DNA of 64,000 bases, from assembly GCF_020085105.1 (NCBI RefSeq), contig NC_058059.1, forward strand, positions 18,851,042 to 18,915,041, written 5' to 3'. The translations under genes were made by a program, and so were the position numbers. Below are positions 35,801-47,232 of this stretch, one piece after another (position 1 is the stretch's first letter; each line of letters begins with the position of its first letter). The notes beneath the pieces are model-generated. The model saw only the letters and a program-made list of their open reading frames with translations, was not told where the DNA came from and made no database searches. The DNA comes from Siniperca chuatsi (taxonomy: Eukaryota > Chordata > Actinopteri > Centrarchiformes > Sinipercidae).

Positions 35801-38681
35801 TTCTCTCTCACCTACATATCCTTTTCCCTTAGACCTCATTCTCTCTGTGGTTTCAGAGTAACACAGACTAGGAGATCAGCCACAGCCAGTTTGTCTGGTA
35901 TATACGTGTGTACTTTATATTATGTCTTGGATGTATTTGTATCTACTGTCTGACAAAGTTTGACCTGAGGAATTGTCTTTCTATTCATGTGTCTAGGTTT
36001 TAAAAGTAGAATGCCAGGAAGATGAGCATGTGACCACAGACAATGGCATTTCTGACAAGAAAACCAGACAAGAGGAGAAAAAATTAAAGAGTTCTTTGAA
36101 CAATCTAGTGTGCTTTGAACAAACCCCTGATATGGGTGAAAAGGGTGATGATGACAGACTACAAGATAATAAAACCATACTGGAGACAAACAGCATGGAG
36201 TCCAACTCGGGAGAGCCTGTCATTTATATCGGAGATGTATCGGCCCCTTGCATCTGTTATGGCAAAGATGAGGAGTTTGAGGAAGACAATCCAGATAGTA
36301 CTGATTGCAGTAGTTATTCCGGCAATAATCACCTTTCTCCAGACGAAGAAAAGAAAAATGAGCGTGAGAAGGCAGAAGAGGAGTGTGTAGACTACCATCT
36401 AATTGCTCAGCAAGTTGAGATGTGGTCCTCAACATTTGAACGAGAAACAAACCTGCCATCTACACAGCAGAACCAGTGTGGTCATGTGACGGACAAGGTG
36501 ACGCCACAGATTCGGGATGGTGATTGGGATGAAGATGGTGGTCTAGCTGGTGAAGTGATTGAAGAAGTTATTGTTGAAGACCACTTGAACAAACTTACAG
36601 CTGTCAAAGTTGATGCCCACTTGCCGCAGTTTGACGAGAAGGAAGTAGAGATTGAACAAAAGGCGGAAAGTGGTCTTACATGTAATCAAGAGGACGGTGT
36701 TCTTCACGATGGTGCTTATCAAGTGAACGAGAACATGCTGACTAATGATAACATTGTTGCCTATAGTGAAGAACGTGACAGTTCAAGTGTGGCACCCAGT
36801 CCTACTCTGACCTGTTTGAGCGCCCCCGTAAAGATCGATCATTATGACAACTGTCTGTCAGGTATCACCACTGTTGCAAAAGCTCAAATCTCAGGCTTAG
36901 CAGGTTTCTCTGACTTGTCATCGGATTGTCAACAACCACAGAAAGAAGATAAAATAGCTCCATCTCTGGATGAAGACACTGACTTTACTGTTCTTGGCCC
37001 TCAAATGCCATCACATGAGACAGAAAATCAGCTTGAAAACAACAAAAATGGCACAACTGTGGTGTTGGCTGAAGAATGCAATGACCAAGCGTATGACCCT
37101 CATGTTCAGTCTTGCTACAAAGACCAGCACAGTGTCAAAATGATAAATAATGACATGTTTGACAAGCCGAGTATTGCTGCTGCTCCTGATATAGTTGGAA
37201 ACGTAACTGCTTCTGTAATACTCGAAGAAATATCTTGCCCTCACCTGACATCCATTTGCCAAGACCAACAAAGTGACCGCGTGGAAAATGATAAAACTTT
37301 TGATGAGACAAGGGTTAATTCTGCTACTGATGCAGCTGCTTGCGATAATGCTAGCCATACTGCACTTTTAATGTCGGAAGAAATATCTCATCCTGACATG
37401 TTGTGTTCCTCCCAAGACCAACAAAGTGACCAAATGAAAAAGGATTTTTCTGAAGTTACCACCGGTGCTGCTCCTGTCATGACTGAAGACATTAGCCCTC
37501 CCATATGTCAAATTCACTTGCCTTCTTTCGAGCAAAGTGAGCTGAGGGATAATGACATATCATCTTCTGGTGTTGGTGAAGAGAGTGGGATTTCAAGCAT
37601 GGCTGTTAGCCCTGATTTGCAAGAGGCTGGTAATGAGTTTGACGTGACCGTTGAAAACATGATGCTTCCGGTGATGGATTGTGATCTACAATCTGAGGGA
37701 CAGACAGAAGCTCAAAACAGCCTCTTTGCTGATGATGTAGCGATATCTGTCATTAATGAAGATACAGTAGGTATGGTGTTTGGGCCTTACCAATCACGTT
37801 GCTCCCAGCCACCCCACAGTGAGCACACAGATTGGACTAATTATGAATCATTTGCAGCCAACGAGGACATTTTTGGCCATGAGATTGAGAATAGTTACCA
37901 CAGAGCGATGGATCAGTTTACAGCACAGATTACAGCCAGAGTTACTAGCTTCACTGATGAGCTGAAAACGCAGACAGACGTGAAAGCTGTTGTTGAGGTC
38001 GTAGAGATTAAAGAGAAGAAGGCAGGAGTAAGTGCTGAAAAGAAAGAGGAAACCAAAGCAGAGAAGGAGAAAGAAGAGGACTATGAAAAGACTGAAATCA
38101 GTATCATGGAGGCAACTATGGACAATAACGAATGGATCACAGATAGTAATTACCAAGTCCTTCCCTGGATGAATTTTTCTGCCCCATCTTTTACCCAAGA
38201 CCACACAAAAAACAACCAGCTTCCCACTGCAGAGTGTCACTACAGCTCTGCTGTAACAGACACCACTTGTATCGATGCAACAGATATCCCACCTTCCGCT
38301 GAAGTCAAACAAACCAGCAATCTCTCCCTTGTTGACGAAAACACGGAAAATAACAAAAAGGTTGTGGCGGTCCAGCCCATGTCCCAGAACGTCAACGTGA
38401 CATTCCGCATCCATTATGTCACCCAGTCGCCATACCAGACGGTGGCTGTCACAGGAAACCAGCAGGAGCTGGGAAACTGGAAGGGATTCATCCCGCTAGA
38501 GAGGGCCAAGGACAGCTACTGGGCCACGGTGATCAGCCTGCCCGCAGAGAGCCATGTGGAGTGGAAGTTTGTGCTGGTGGATAAGGGTGAGATATGTCGC
38601 TGGGAGGAATGTGGCAACCGCCTCCTTGATACGGGCTATGGGGATGACCTGCTTGTGCACAAATGGTGGGGAGTCTTGTAA
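32534..38681 (+). CDS. stbd1: Starch-binding domain-containing protein 1 (genethonin-1), three exons
   Basis: Membrane-anchored protein that binds glycogen and links it to endoplasmic reticulum and autophagy membranes. Exons: 32534-32813, 34092-34492 and 35997-38681. All introns are GT-AG and frames join (phase 1, then 0), giving 1121 residues. The start at 32534 (MPLKNG) has a G at -3; an in-frame ATG at 32354 has a weak context and would add 60 low-complexity residues. Residues about 30-48 (VALAVIAMLSVLAGFIIY) are a membrane anchor followed by basic RGKRRK. The C-terminal 97 residues (38388-38678) are a CBM20 domain: NVNVTFRIHYVTQ, GNWKGFIPL, WKFVLVDKGEICRWEECGNR and the final KWWG. Human STBD1 is about 358 residues, so the acidic middle encoded by exon 3 is greatly enlarged. 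Identity is secure; the exact start is less so. Confidence 0.93.
32814..34091 (+). other. stbd1 intron 1
   Basis: Donor CAG|GTAAAA, acceptor TTATAG|AT. AT-rich, with no recognised repeat or gene. Confidence 0.75.
34680..35130 (+). repeat. Dispersed non-autonomous repeat, copy 2
   Basis: Shares ordered words with 6190-6600 (opposite strand) and 42790-43150: AAAGTTAGCGAGTAGCTGGT, then CATTTAGCAG, then TATCAGGTGGCC and GTGTAAATAGGCAACTGTTT. Confidence 0.65.
35138..35764. mobile_element. Fold-back DNA element with long terminal inverted repeats
   Basis: The left arm (about 35143-35370) and right arm (about 35525-35755) are imperfect reverse complements over about 230 bases. Left words GAGAGTTAGATCAGAAGAT, ACGTCTGTCTG and AACAAAATCCACCTACC reappear in the reverse complement of the right arm as GAGAGTTAGATGAGAAGAT, TCATGTCTGTCTG and AACAAAATCCACCTACC. 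A run of 17 A lies at 35390-35406 in the centre. No coding capacity. This family is common in fish; I do not assign a name. Confidence 0.85.
37105..37500 (+). repeat. Three imperfect in-frame repeats inside stbd1 exon 3
   Basis: The encoded protein repeats a module of about 35-50 residues, each with a DQ(H/Q)S block and ending in an EEIS/EDIS block: CYKDQHSVK ... ILEEISCP, then CQDQQSDRV ... MSEEISHP, then SQDQQSDQM ... MTEDISPP. The middle of each module is alanine- and threonine-rich. Confidence 0.8.
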
Positions 38682-40190
38682 GAGGTGAGGTGAGAGAAAG
38701 AATGAAAGTGACATGTACAGTAAGCTTTGGTACTCAATACTGGACCAGATAAAAGTTAAGTTTATTTGTACAACCCATCATACGAACCACACGATGATAC
38801 AGTAGATTCAAATGACATCTAATACTCGTGTATACTGTATCATATCATAAATACATCCTAGTAAGCATTGATTTGGTAAATTTGAGGGTCAAAAGAAATC
38901 AAGAGGTCTAGGTTATGACTGGGCTAAAAAAGTTTTTTATGTCAAGGTTACATATAACCATTGTTTTAGCAGCAAAATAACTAACTAACTGAAATACCTA
39001 ATTTAAAAAAAGTGTTTAATTGATTTGTCTAATGTCAGAAAATTGACAAAATTTGATCTGCTATTCATAGTTCAGGTCATTTTTCAAGCAAAAAGTCAAA
39101 CAACTCAATGGTTCCAGCTTTTTAAATTGGAATATTTTTGGCTTTTTTCTGTTTTATATAATTTTAAATTTAATTTTTTTTTTTGTTTGTTTTGGTCGGA
39201 TGAAAAGCAATTTTAAGATGTCACCTTGAGCTATCAGAACTTGGGCATTTTTCACTACTGTCTGACATTTTATACTACTAATCTATAACACAAAGTTAAT
39301 TAGTTATTAAACAGTAGTTGCAACCCTACTATGTTTCAACATGTAGTTAGAATCTGATTCACACTGAAAGAGTCTCTTGAAACAGTTTTACAACTTTTAA
39401 TGTTAAGCATATTCAGCCCAGATGCCTGCAAATTTCCCATAGCATGACTGCTGGCAGAAAACTAATGGGACGTTTCTTAGAGGATTGCCTCTAATAGCCA
39501 GTGATTAAGTGGATCTTTCAGGGAACTGACAAGTTTGCCATTAAAAGACAGAAGGATTATGTAAAATGTCTATTTTTTCCCTGTGGCAGTATCTATGATT
39601 ATGCAAATTGCACCTCTTTAAAAGTGGGTGATTTAATGCAAGTGTTTAATTTGTATAAATGGAGACTTTATTATACTGTCCATATGCTGCTTGAATACTC
39701 CTCAACAATCTATGAGAATAAATGCACATAGTTCACTTTTCCTACAGCAATAATCAAAGCAATAATTGCTCTATATACAGTGTGACTGGTGTTATATCAG
39801 GTATTCTATTGTGCTTACCACGAAACTGTGATATAGTTGTAACTTTGATGCTGCTTTTATCTCGTGGGACTGTGTGCATGCAAGATTGTCCCATTGTTGT
39901 ATGCGTGTGCCTTTTTAATGTGATTTTTCTATTAATGTGTTATAATGCATCAAAACAGTGTGGCTTTACTGGCCATCATTTTCTTTGTTTCACTACTAAC
40001 TTTTATTGAATTACTTAGAGTATATTAATTATTTTGTCAAAACTGTTGCTGTCAGTTTTTTGTCAAGTTTCAGTTCTTAATCAGTGTAGAATATCATATC
40101 TATATCTCACATCACATCAGAGTATCTTAGTATGCAATGCTGTGATGATAATGCTACTCTTGAATGTAATTAAGGTGGACTTGGTTACCA

Positions 40191-40196
40191 AATAAA
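40191..40196 (+). terminator. Candidate stbd1 poly(A) signal
   Basis: AATAAA about 1.5 kb after the stbd1 stop. Another AATAAA is at about 39718. The 38682-40190 stretch has no other gene and is best read as 3' untranslated sequence. Confidence 0.4.
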
Positions 40197-40308
40197 CAAA
40201 TCTTCTGTCATATCTGGGAATATACATTTCTTATACATGTTAATTCATTGAAAGACCAGATTTGGAGGTACCTGAAGAGTTGTGTTCCAATATGAATTAT
40301 TCATATTT

Positions 40309-40331
40309 TGTGTGTGTGTGTGTGTGTGTGT
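40309..40331 (+). repeat. (TG)n microsatellite
   Basis: 23 bases of TG followed by a run of seven G and an AT-rich TATATA stretch. Confidence 0.95.
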
Positions 40332-42789
40332 TGGGGGGGCGTATATATTATATAATATATATATATGTCTAGACAAGGGAGGTTGTGATCCATTTGTGAA
40401 GAGAGACATTTGCAGATCTCCATTCCAAATTATTACTTTAGAAAATTGTTCGTAATTCAATGTGGCGGGTCCACTCTACTACTTTTCATCCATGCACCAA
40501 CATGTACAAATGATGTGCTGTTGCTGTCTACATTCCTGTGAATCATTAACTGCTGTTGCAACAAACAAATAGCCTAACATAGACAGATTCAGTCATGTAG
40601 GGTCTTGTGAGGTCTCTTTGAACTGATGCCTAAATTTTCTTTATTTAAATGCCTGTGATTCAAACCAAAAGCCAAGATCATGACCTTATTTTGAGTCCAG
40701 CTGGCTCAGAGGTGGCTCATGCAGGGAAAGCGTCATTAGCAGGCGTATTTTCATGCCAGCTTGTCAGTTCCACTCAGCTCCGTGCTGAAGGTGACTCCAC
40801 TGTATCTGAAAAGAGGGTGCTCTTTATCTTCCAGTCCAGGGACTCTGGATGGTGAATAGGACACACTCACACATACGCATGCACGAATGCAATGTTTTGA
40901 CAGTCCTGTAAATGATTAATCTGCACTGCAGGGAGCAGCAAGGTTTTGTGAGGTTATTTCAGAGGATAAAACCATGTGTAATCAGTGCTGGAAGCGGGCG
41001 GGCAGATGCATTACGGGAAGAAAGAGAAAATTAGATGTTAATGGTTCATTGGCAGTCCAGCAAATATAAGAATTCAGAGTAAGTCATGCACAGTAATTAC
41101 TCACAAAGGACTTTAACATAATAATCATTGACAAAGACGGACAAAAAAGAAGACTTGAATGATGAATGAAACAAGCACACAGAACAGCCAATAAATTGAA
41201 AAAAATAATTAAATTGTAAAAAAAAGAAAAAAGAATGTAACACACACATTTTGCCATACTAATAGTAATCAGAAGAACTAACATGCTCCCTATGTTGACC
41301 TGCCACTGTGTGCCATCTACATGTAAATGTGACATGCGAAATGTGATCCCTGCTGTGGTTCCACATTTGGAAGACCCCTCCATCCAAAGTGACCAATACT
41401 AACGGGAGCCTCCCCTGGGATATCGAACCCTGAACCTTTGCGGGATTAATGGCATGCACCTCTTAGCCAATTTGACTCACTTCAAATGGGGTCAACTCTG
41501 CCCAGCATGTAAGTCTCGTGATTTCTGTTGTCTTATCTATTTCAAAACAGGAGTTCAGGGAACTTTTGCCTGTTTGCCCCAGCGCAGAGAGCCAAATATA
41601 ACAACACATGATGTTATATAGAGGTTCTGTTTACACTGAAAGCCTCACATGTCAGGACTATTTTCTATTCTTGTGTCTGATTCTAATGAACTAAATGGAT
41701 AACTTCCTGTCCATTAGAATAGCCTATTACACAGAAGAACTGAACATAACCGATCAGAACTAACAGTTTTGGAGAAGATTCCTGATGAAACACCTTACAA
41801 GAGAGCCAGCAGAGGTTACTGGTAATGTTAATGAGAATTTCTGGGTCATGTGTGTTGGTTTTGTGGAGTGTAAATGCAGCAGACTCCCTCACTAGTGCTA
41901 ATTTGGCAGCTGGGAGTGCGTGCACTTTCTAAGGTTGAAGGTAATCCTTTATTTAGACACAAGACTTACACTCTGCTTATAGACAACGCTCTCTCTTTGT
42001 ATGTCTCTCGCTGTCTCACATAGACATTCACACAAATACACGTACACACACACACCATTTGTCAAACATCTAAACAGTTAAGCCACCGTTGGACCAATGT
42101 TTGATCTCTGTTAAGGCAAAAGTCTTAACACTGAGTCATCAGTCTAATCCAGAAAACACTCCTCTGTCAGGCTCTTCACATACAGTTAGGTTGTCTAGAG
42201 TGAACAAAGCTTTCAAATCAACATTCTAAAAAACACCCTTTTTTTATTTTAAGAGAAGTAATGTGTATGCTAACGAATTTTTAACTGCCCAAAAATCAAA
42301 TATACAAATCCTATTTGCATGGAATCAACAGAAGATTTAATGCACAGGCACTTCATAAACCTTTATCCTGTGATTGTTTTGGCTGTGGGAACAGTAAAAA
42401 ACTCAGATTTCCTTATCCCCCCCTTATGTCAACACATGTCTACTTAAAGAGTAGATATAACCTGTTGTATTTGGGTGCTGTTTCCGGTAGTTGGTTCAGA
42501 TCACTGTCTTCTTGTCACATTTAAAACCCTCCATAATACCCCTTCTTAATTGCTTTATGTCCTTTCCCTTTTACATACCTTTTCTGGTACGCGCTGACAA
42601 ACACGTTGTCCATCAAAAAATACAATACATCTAAGGTGCCTCGAACAACCCCTAGAGGTTGCCATGTTCATTACAGTGGCTATAAAAGATATTTTTTAAA
42701 ATAACAATGTATCAATTGACGAGGTGAAAACAATGTGACAAAGTGAAAGGGGTCACTCGTAATGATGTACCTAATGAGAGTTATCACCT
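40332..42789. other. Intergenic sequence between stbd1 and the ATPase gene
   Basis: No supported gene. It contains the tRNA-like box pair at 41418-41469. Frames up to 99 residues lack family features. Confidence 0.5.
41418..41469 (-). repeat. tRNA-derived SINE-like head (A and B boxes)
   Basis: On the minus strand, A-box-like TGGCTAAGAGG (41459-41469) is followed 30 bases later by B-box-like GGTTCGATATCC (41418-41429). Flanking bases do not form a tRNA acceptor stem, so it is a SINE-type or pseudo-tRNA rather than a tRNA gene. Confidence 0.5.
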
Positions 42790-43150
42790 GAATAACAGCT
42801 CCCCTCGGCTTTACGGAACTTTACAGTGAGTTTCAGCTCATTGTTTAGCTGTCCGGTCTGCAACTACTGTTTTGGTTCACTCTCACCGCTCTCATAGTGT
42901 TTTTTTTTGGCCGCAGCAGGCAGCTGCTTTCAATGAAAAAGCTATTAAAAAAAACACTGTACACCACCTGCTCAGCACCAAACAGCAGACAGACACAGTT
43001 ACTGACTAGCTGGTGAACATAGTGGAGCATTTAGCAGCTAAAGAGCCAGATAATTCCCTCAGGAGTTGGTAGAGACCAAAAACAGAGCTAAAAGAGAGTG
43101 ACTATTGGACTTACATCAGGTGGACACAAAACACAACTCCAAATCAATGA
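42790..43150 (+). repeat. Dispersed non-autonomous repeat, copy 3
   Basis: Words CAGCACCAAACAGCAGACAG, GACTAGCTGGTGAACAT, GGAGCATTTAGCAGCTAAAG and CATCAGGTGGACACAAAACA match the copies at 6190-6600 and 34680-35130. Confidence 0.7.
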
Positions 43151-46100
43151 TCAAATGCAGTTTCATGAAGGAACTATCGGTAGAAAGAAAATAGTTCCTA
43201 CATGAAACTACTCACAACAAATCTGTGGATTATCTTGAGTAACCGGGTCATGATTTCTGGAAAGAGACATTGCTGTTGAGTTTTTCAACTGTATCTTTTT
43301 GACACTTTGAGCTCCACAAAGCTCAAAGTGTGTCATATCGTCCCAATGTATTAAAAAAATGCAGACATCTCTACAGCCGATATCTCCAAAACTCAGCAAC
43401 TCACAACAACACAATCCATATGGATAAATAGCACTACAGGTAAGAGGAAACATGTATTTTTTATTTTGGGGTCCCTTATAGTCCCTTTAAGAGTTGATAA
43501 CATGCCAACGTTGTTTTCACAACTAAACGTGAATGCGCTCAGTAAATTTCCGAACAATCTGCCAATTAGATTTTGATATTTGTTGTATATAAAGAGAAGC
43601 TTTATTTTGTCTTAATAGTATATAGTGAGGAAACTGGGAAAAAAGGATTTATCCATTAATATCCGAAGCCATTTTGATTGACAATCAATTTGATTTCAAG
43701 ATACCTTTTCATGTACCGAAGTGCTGGTCAAGGGAAGAGTGTACATAATTAAAAGCCGTCCTCTGGGGACCATGAATGTCCATACCAAATTATATGGCAA
43801 TTTGGCAGGAAGATTGTTCTTTGGACCAAAGTGTTGGCTGCACAGACTGAGTCACTGACTGATCACCACCACTAAGGCTCTGCCTCTGACAGACAAAACA
43901 TTAATAAACCAGCAACTTTAATCCAGAAATTCTATCTGGAGCTCAGCGTTTTCATCAGAAAGGCACTCGCCTAGTTAGACATGTATATGATGTCTGTTTC
44001 CTCTAAGTAAACGTGTTCAGTCACTTTTTAAGGTTGCTCTCTCCACAGAGCAGCACACAGTTGCCTGGTACACTGAAACACATAGTTATCCTCAGTCCAA
44101 GTTGGACCGCTAAGTGTGAAATTCTCTATAAGTTGAGTCTGCTGTCTCGTCTTACAGAAGCTGACCACTCAGACCAGGCTGCAGCTTTCCACTTGAACTT
44201 TGACCCAGGGAGATTGTATGATAATATCATCAAACTGCTTTTTATTCCTGGCACAATAAATGTCAGTGTCTATTAATAGCATAAAGGATTTAGCTGACTT
44301 TCTTTTTTTTGTCACTGCTCTCACTGGCATCACTGGCTTCATTTTTCAATGATATGCGCCGAAAGGTAGGTCGTGGAAAATATTCTGATAATCAGAAATA
44401 CGATCTTAGGTTGTTTCAAAATGAAAACGTACATGGTTGTGGTGTGGGTGTTCCTCACAGGCAGGCTATTTATAAAGCATACCAGTCCTCATTCCTGTTC
44501 CATTCTGTGGGATCATTCAGTGACCTTCACTGGAGACTGTGGAGCCTGCTGACTGTGCTGCACGGCCATAAGGGGAGGAGCAACGAGCAATGGTTAAACT
44601 GGAGTGGAAGGAAGCTATATGAGCTGAGTTTTATTAGCTAACCCTTATGCTGAATCTGTTTGGTGCATCGTGCCAAGTATATGTGGATATCTGTCGATCT
44701 TCAAGTGAGGAGATCTGATTTGCAAAATCTATGACTTCTTCTCCTTAAAACACAATTTAATAAGCCGGCTTTTATATAATTTCTATTTTTCAGGAATTTT
44801 ATTCTTCTATTTCATCTCTTCAGTCATTAGCTTTTCTTCAAACCTGTGATTAACCTTTGGCTTTTTTGGTGAATATTATATACTACTTGTTTTGTCTCCA
44901 AAGCGCTGTCTCATAAACTGTAATATACACCAACCTGTTTCTGTTTCTTGTGGATCAGATAGAAAGCTTAAAGCTTTTCTGGATTGGCGCCATGCTGGGA
45001 CAGCCCTACACCAGTGATGTCATTGCTCGCTGTCCCCGGAGGACACTACAGATGTGGGTTGAATGCAGTGTGTGTGTGTCTGCAAATATACCAGTACAGC
45101 ATGTATGTATGTATGGGAAGTGTGAGTGAAAAGAAAAAGCGTGAGCCTGAGAGGAAGACAGGCAGAAAGAGAGTAAGAGTGCACGCAGCTGCATACATAA
45201 TGCAAAGAAATCTGGAAGAGGTTTTGGTTGAGGCTTCCTAAATGAGGTCAGGTTATTAAATATTTACAATAATCAGACATTTTTGTCCTTCATACAAATT
45301 CTTCTCTGTCTCTGTGATACAGTGTGTTTGTATACAGGATTGTAGTGCATGCATGTTTCTATCAATCAATCTACAATATCTACATAGTTTTAACTGCTTA
45401 GAATTCCTACCAATATCCTGTGGTGAAATTAAAAAGGCTGTTTGGCGCTTAAAACAAAGCTTATATGTAAACAAATCAAACCAGTACATATAAGCAATTT
45501 CTTGAATTGTGTATGATGACTTTCCTTGTGCTTATATGTATTTCCATTCTGTGCTTCCTGTGTTGATTTATCCTCAGTTTTTGTGATATGTTGTCTCTGT
45601 GGAGGTTGCTACTGTATGTACAAATGTGAACTCCATTTCCCATGTGTAAAAATGAAAGCACAGGTGTGCTCTATTTGATGTCATCATAAGATCTGAGAAT
45701 ACCTTTTGTCAAACATTCGCCCTGATGAGGGTCTAGTGACTGAAACAGCTCTCTTTCTCCATATTTGATGTTTTTGGCCTTCTTGCATTTTAGCATTGTG
45801 TTGTGATCGCAGTAGTAAAGTCTTGAATCCTCCAGTAAAATCCAACTTGGATATGAATATATTTACATCACTCCTCTTTTTTCCCGTTTGCCTTGATGGT
45901 GAAGCAATTTATTTTAACAAAAGTCAATTCATTATTTAACTGATTAATTATTATTAATTATTTGTTTTAGTCACAGATGATCTCTACAGATGCAGAAACT
46001 TTAACGATAGCCCAAAATAAAATGTAATAAAATGAAAGACATTGGCAAAATATGTGGTAGGACTGAAAAAAGGGACTTTATGAGTAATATGTGCTGTCTG

Positions 46101-46714
46101 CTGGTCCTTGCACTGTCCCTCATATGACACTTAAACCATTTCTTTCTACAATTACAAAGACAGCACTGACCCCTGGCTGTACTTCGAACATACTGTGACT
46201 AAGTGGTACTAATTGGACAAGTTATACATCCCTTCATAAACAAACAAACAGATGAACACAGAGCAGAACACAAATAAAACATTGTGAACCAAATCTTCAT
46301 GTGAATAATTATGTAAACAACAGAGTGAAAAGAGGTTCATTGTAGATTTCAACTGAAATCACTCTTTTATCCTTTCTCAGAATGACACCCTGAGTATTTA
46401 AAATTCACTTAAGAAAAACAAAAAAAAAATTAAAAGGTACAAAATGCAACTTCATGTTGCAGGCAGTGTAATCCAGTTTCCCCAGATCAGCTAGAGCCAA
46501 CATTTATGTTTTTTTAACTTAACTTTCTAAAACTCTATACAGATCACAACGAATACTGTAAAAAATGTAGTGTGCATGACACAAAGTTAATCTCATCGCA
46601 GTTTCTGGTTTTGCATGTTTTAGCCCATTCACTACAAACTGCATAATGTTTTTCTGACCATTTCTCAAAGCTTACCACACACAATATTAAATCATGCTTG
46701 AGAGGTGATGTACT
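43151..46714. other. Gene-free intergenic stretch with a third GGGACCATGAATGTC repeat
   Basis: A diverged GGGGACCATGAATGTCCATA repeat lies at 43748-43880. Frames up to 110 residues (for example 44309-44641) show no domain. Nothing else is recognised. Confidence 0.5.
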
Positions 46715-46720
46715 TTTATT
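46715..46720 (-). terminator. Candidate poly(A) signal of the ATP8B-class gene
   Basis: Minus-strand AATAAA about 510 bases past the stop codon at 47233. A reasonable end for the 3' untranslated region, but other AATAAA signals lie further on. Confidence 0.35.
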
Positions 46721-47232
46721 TTTCTGTCAAATCTCTGCTGGCAGCTGTGAGTAGGGACTGTTAAAAACTCTCCTTGATAGTGAGTTCAAGGTTGTGCTGA
46801 CTTCTGAAATTTGAGTCAGCTTTTGTACTGTATGTTTACAGTGTATAAAACAGTGAACACTTAAAAAGATCTCGGCCGCGCTTGCATGTTAGTGCACATG
46901 AGTGAGTGATATAACGGCTGGTTAATTTCTCATCTAATGTGGTGAATTAAGGTTTGAGTTTGAATGAATTTGAAGTGTGTTTAACAATGGTCTGTGAGAT
47001 AAAATTATTGGTCTTTTCAATGGAGTCTGGTGGCGGGCGAGAGAGATAAAACGGCTGTTTGTGGTTTAACAAAAAGGTCCATCTCCGTGTCAGACTCAGT
47101 TTTAAGTGTAAAGGTTTGACCTGGAAACAATCCAGGTAGTGAACTTTACCCTGTGCATCCTCTCATGAGTGTGAGCTAGGCTCCAGAATAAAAATGCACT
47201 CTGCAGCGGTTTAGTCCCTGCGTACCTCCTGT

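Larger units (their letters stand above)
34493..35996 (+). other. stbd1 intron 2, filled with mobile elements
   Basis: Donor AAG|GTAAGC, acceptor TCTAG|GTT. It contains a dispersed repeat copy at about 34680-35130 and a fold-back element at about 35138-35764. Confidence 0.85.

Noticed and set aside
37848-38414. 188-codon minus-strand frame
   Set aside because: Antisense shadow of stbd1 exon 3.
41418-41490. A functional tRNA gene
   Set aside because: The T-stem and acceptor stem do not pair around the B box.
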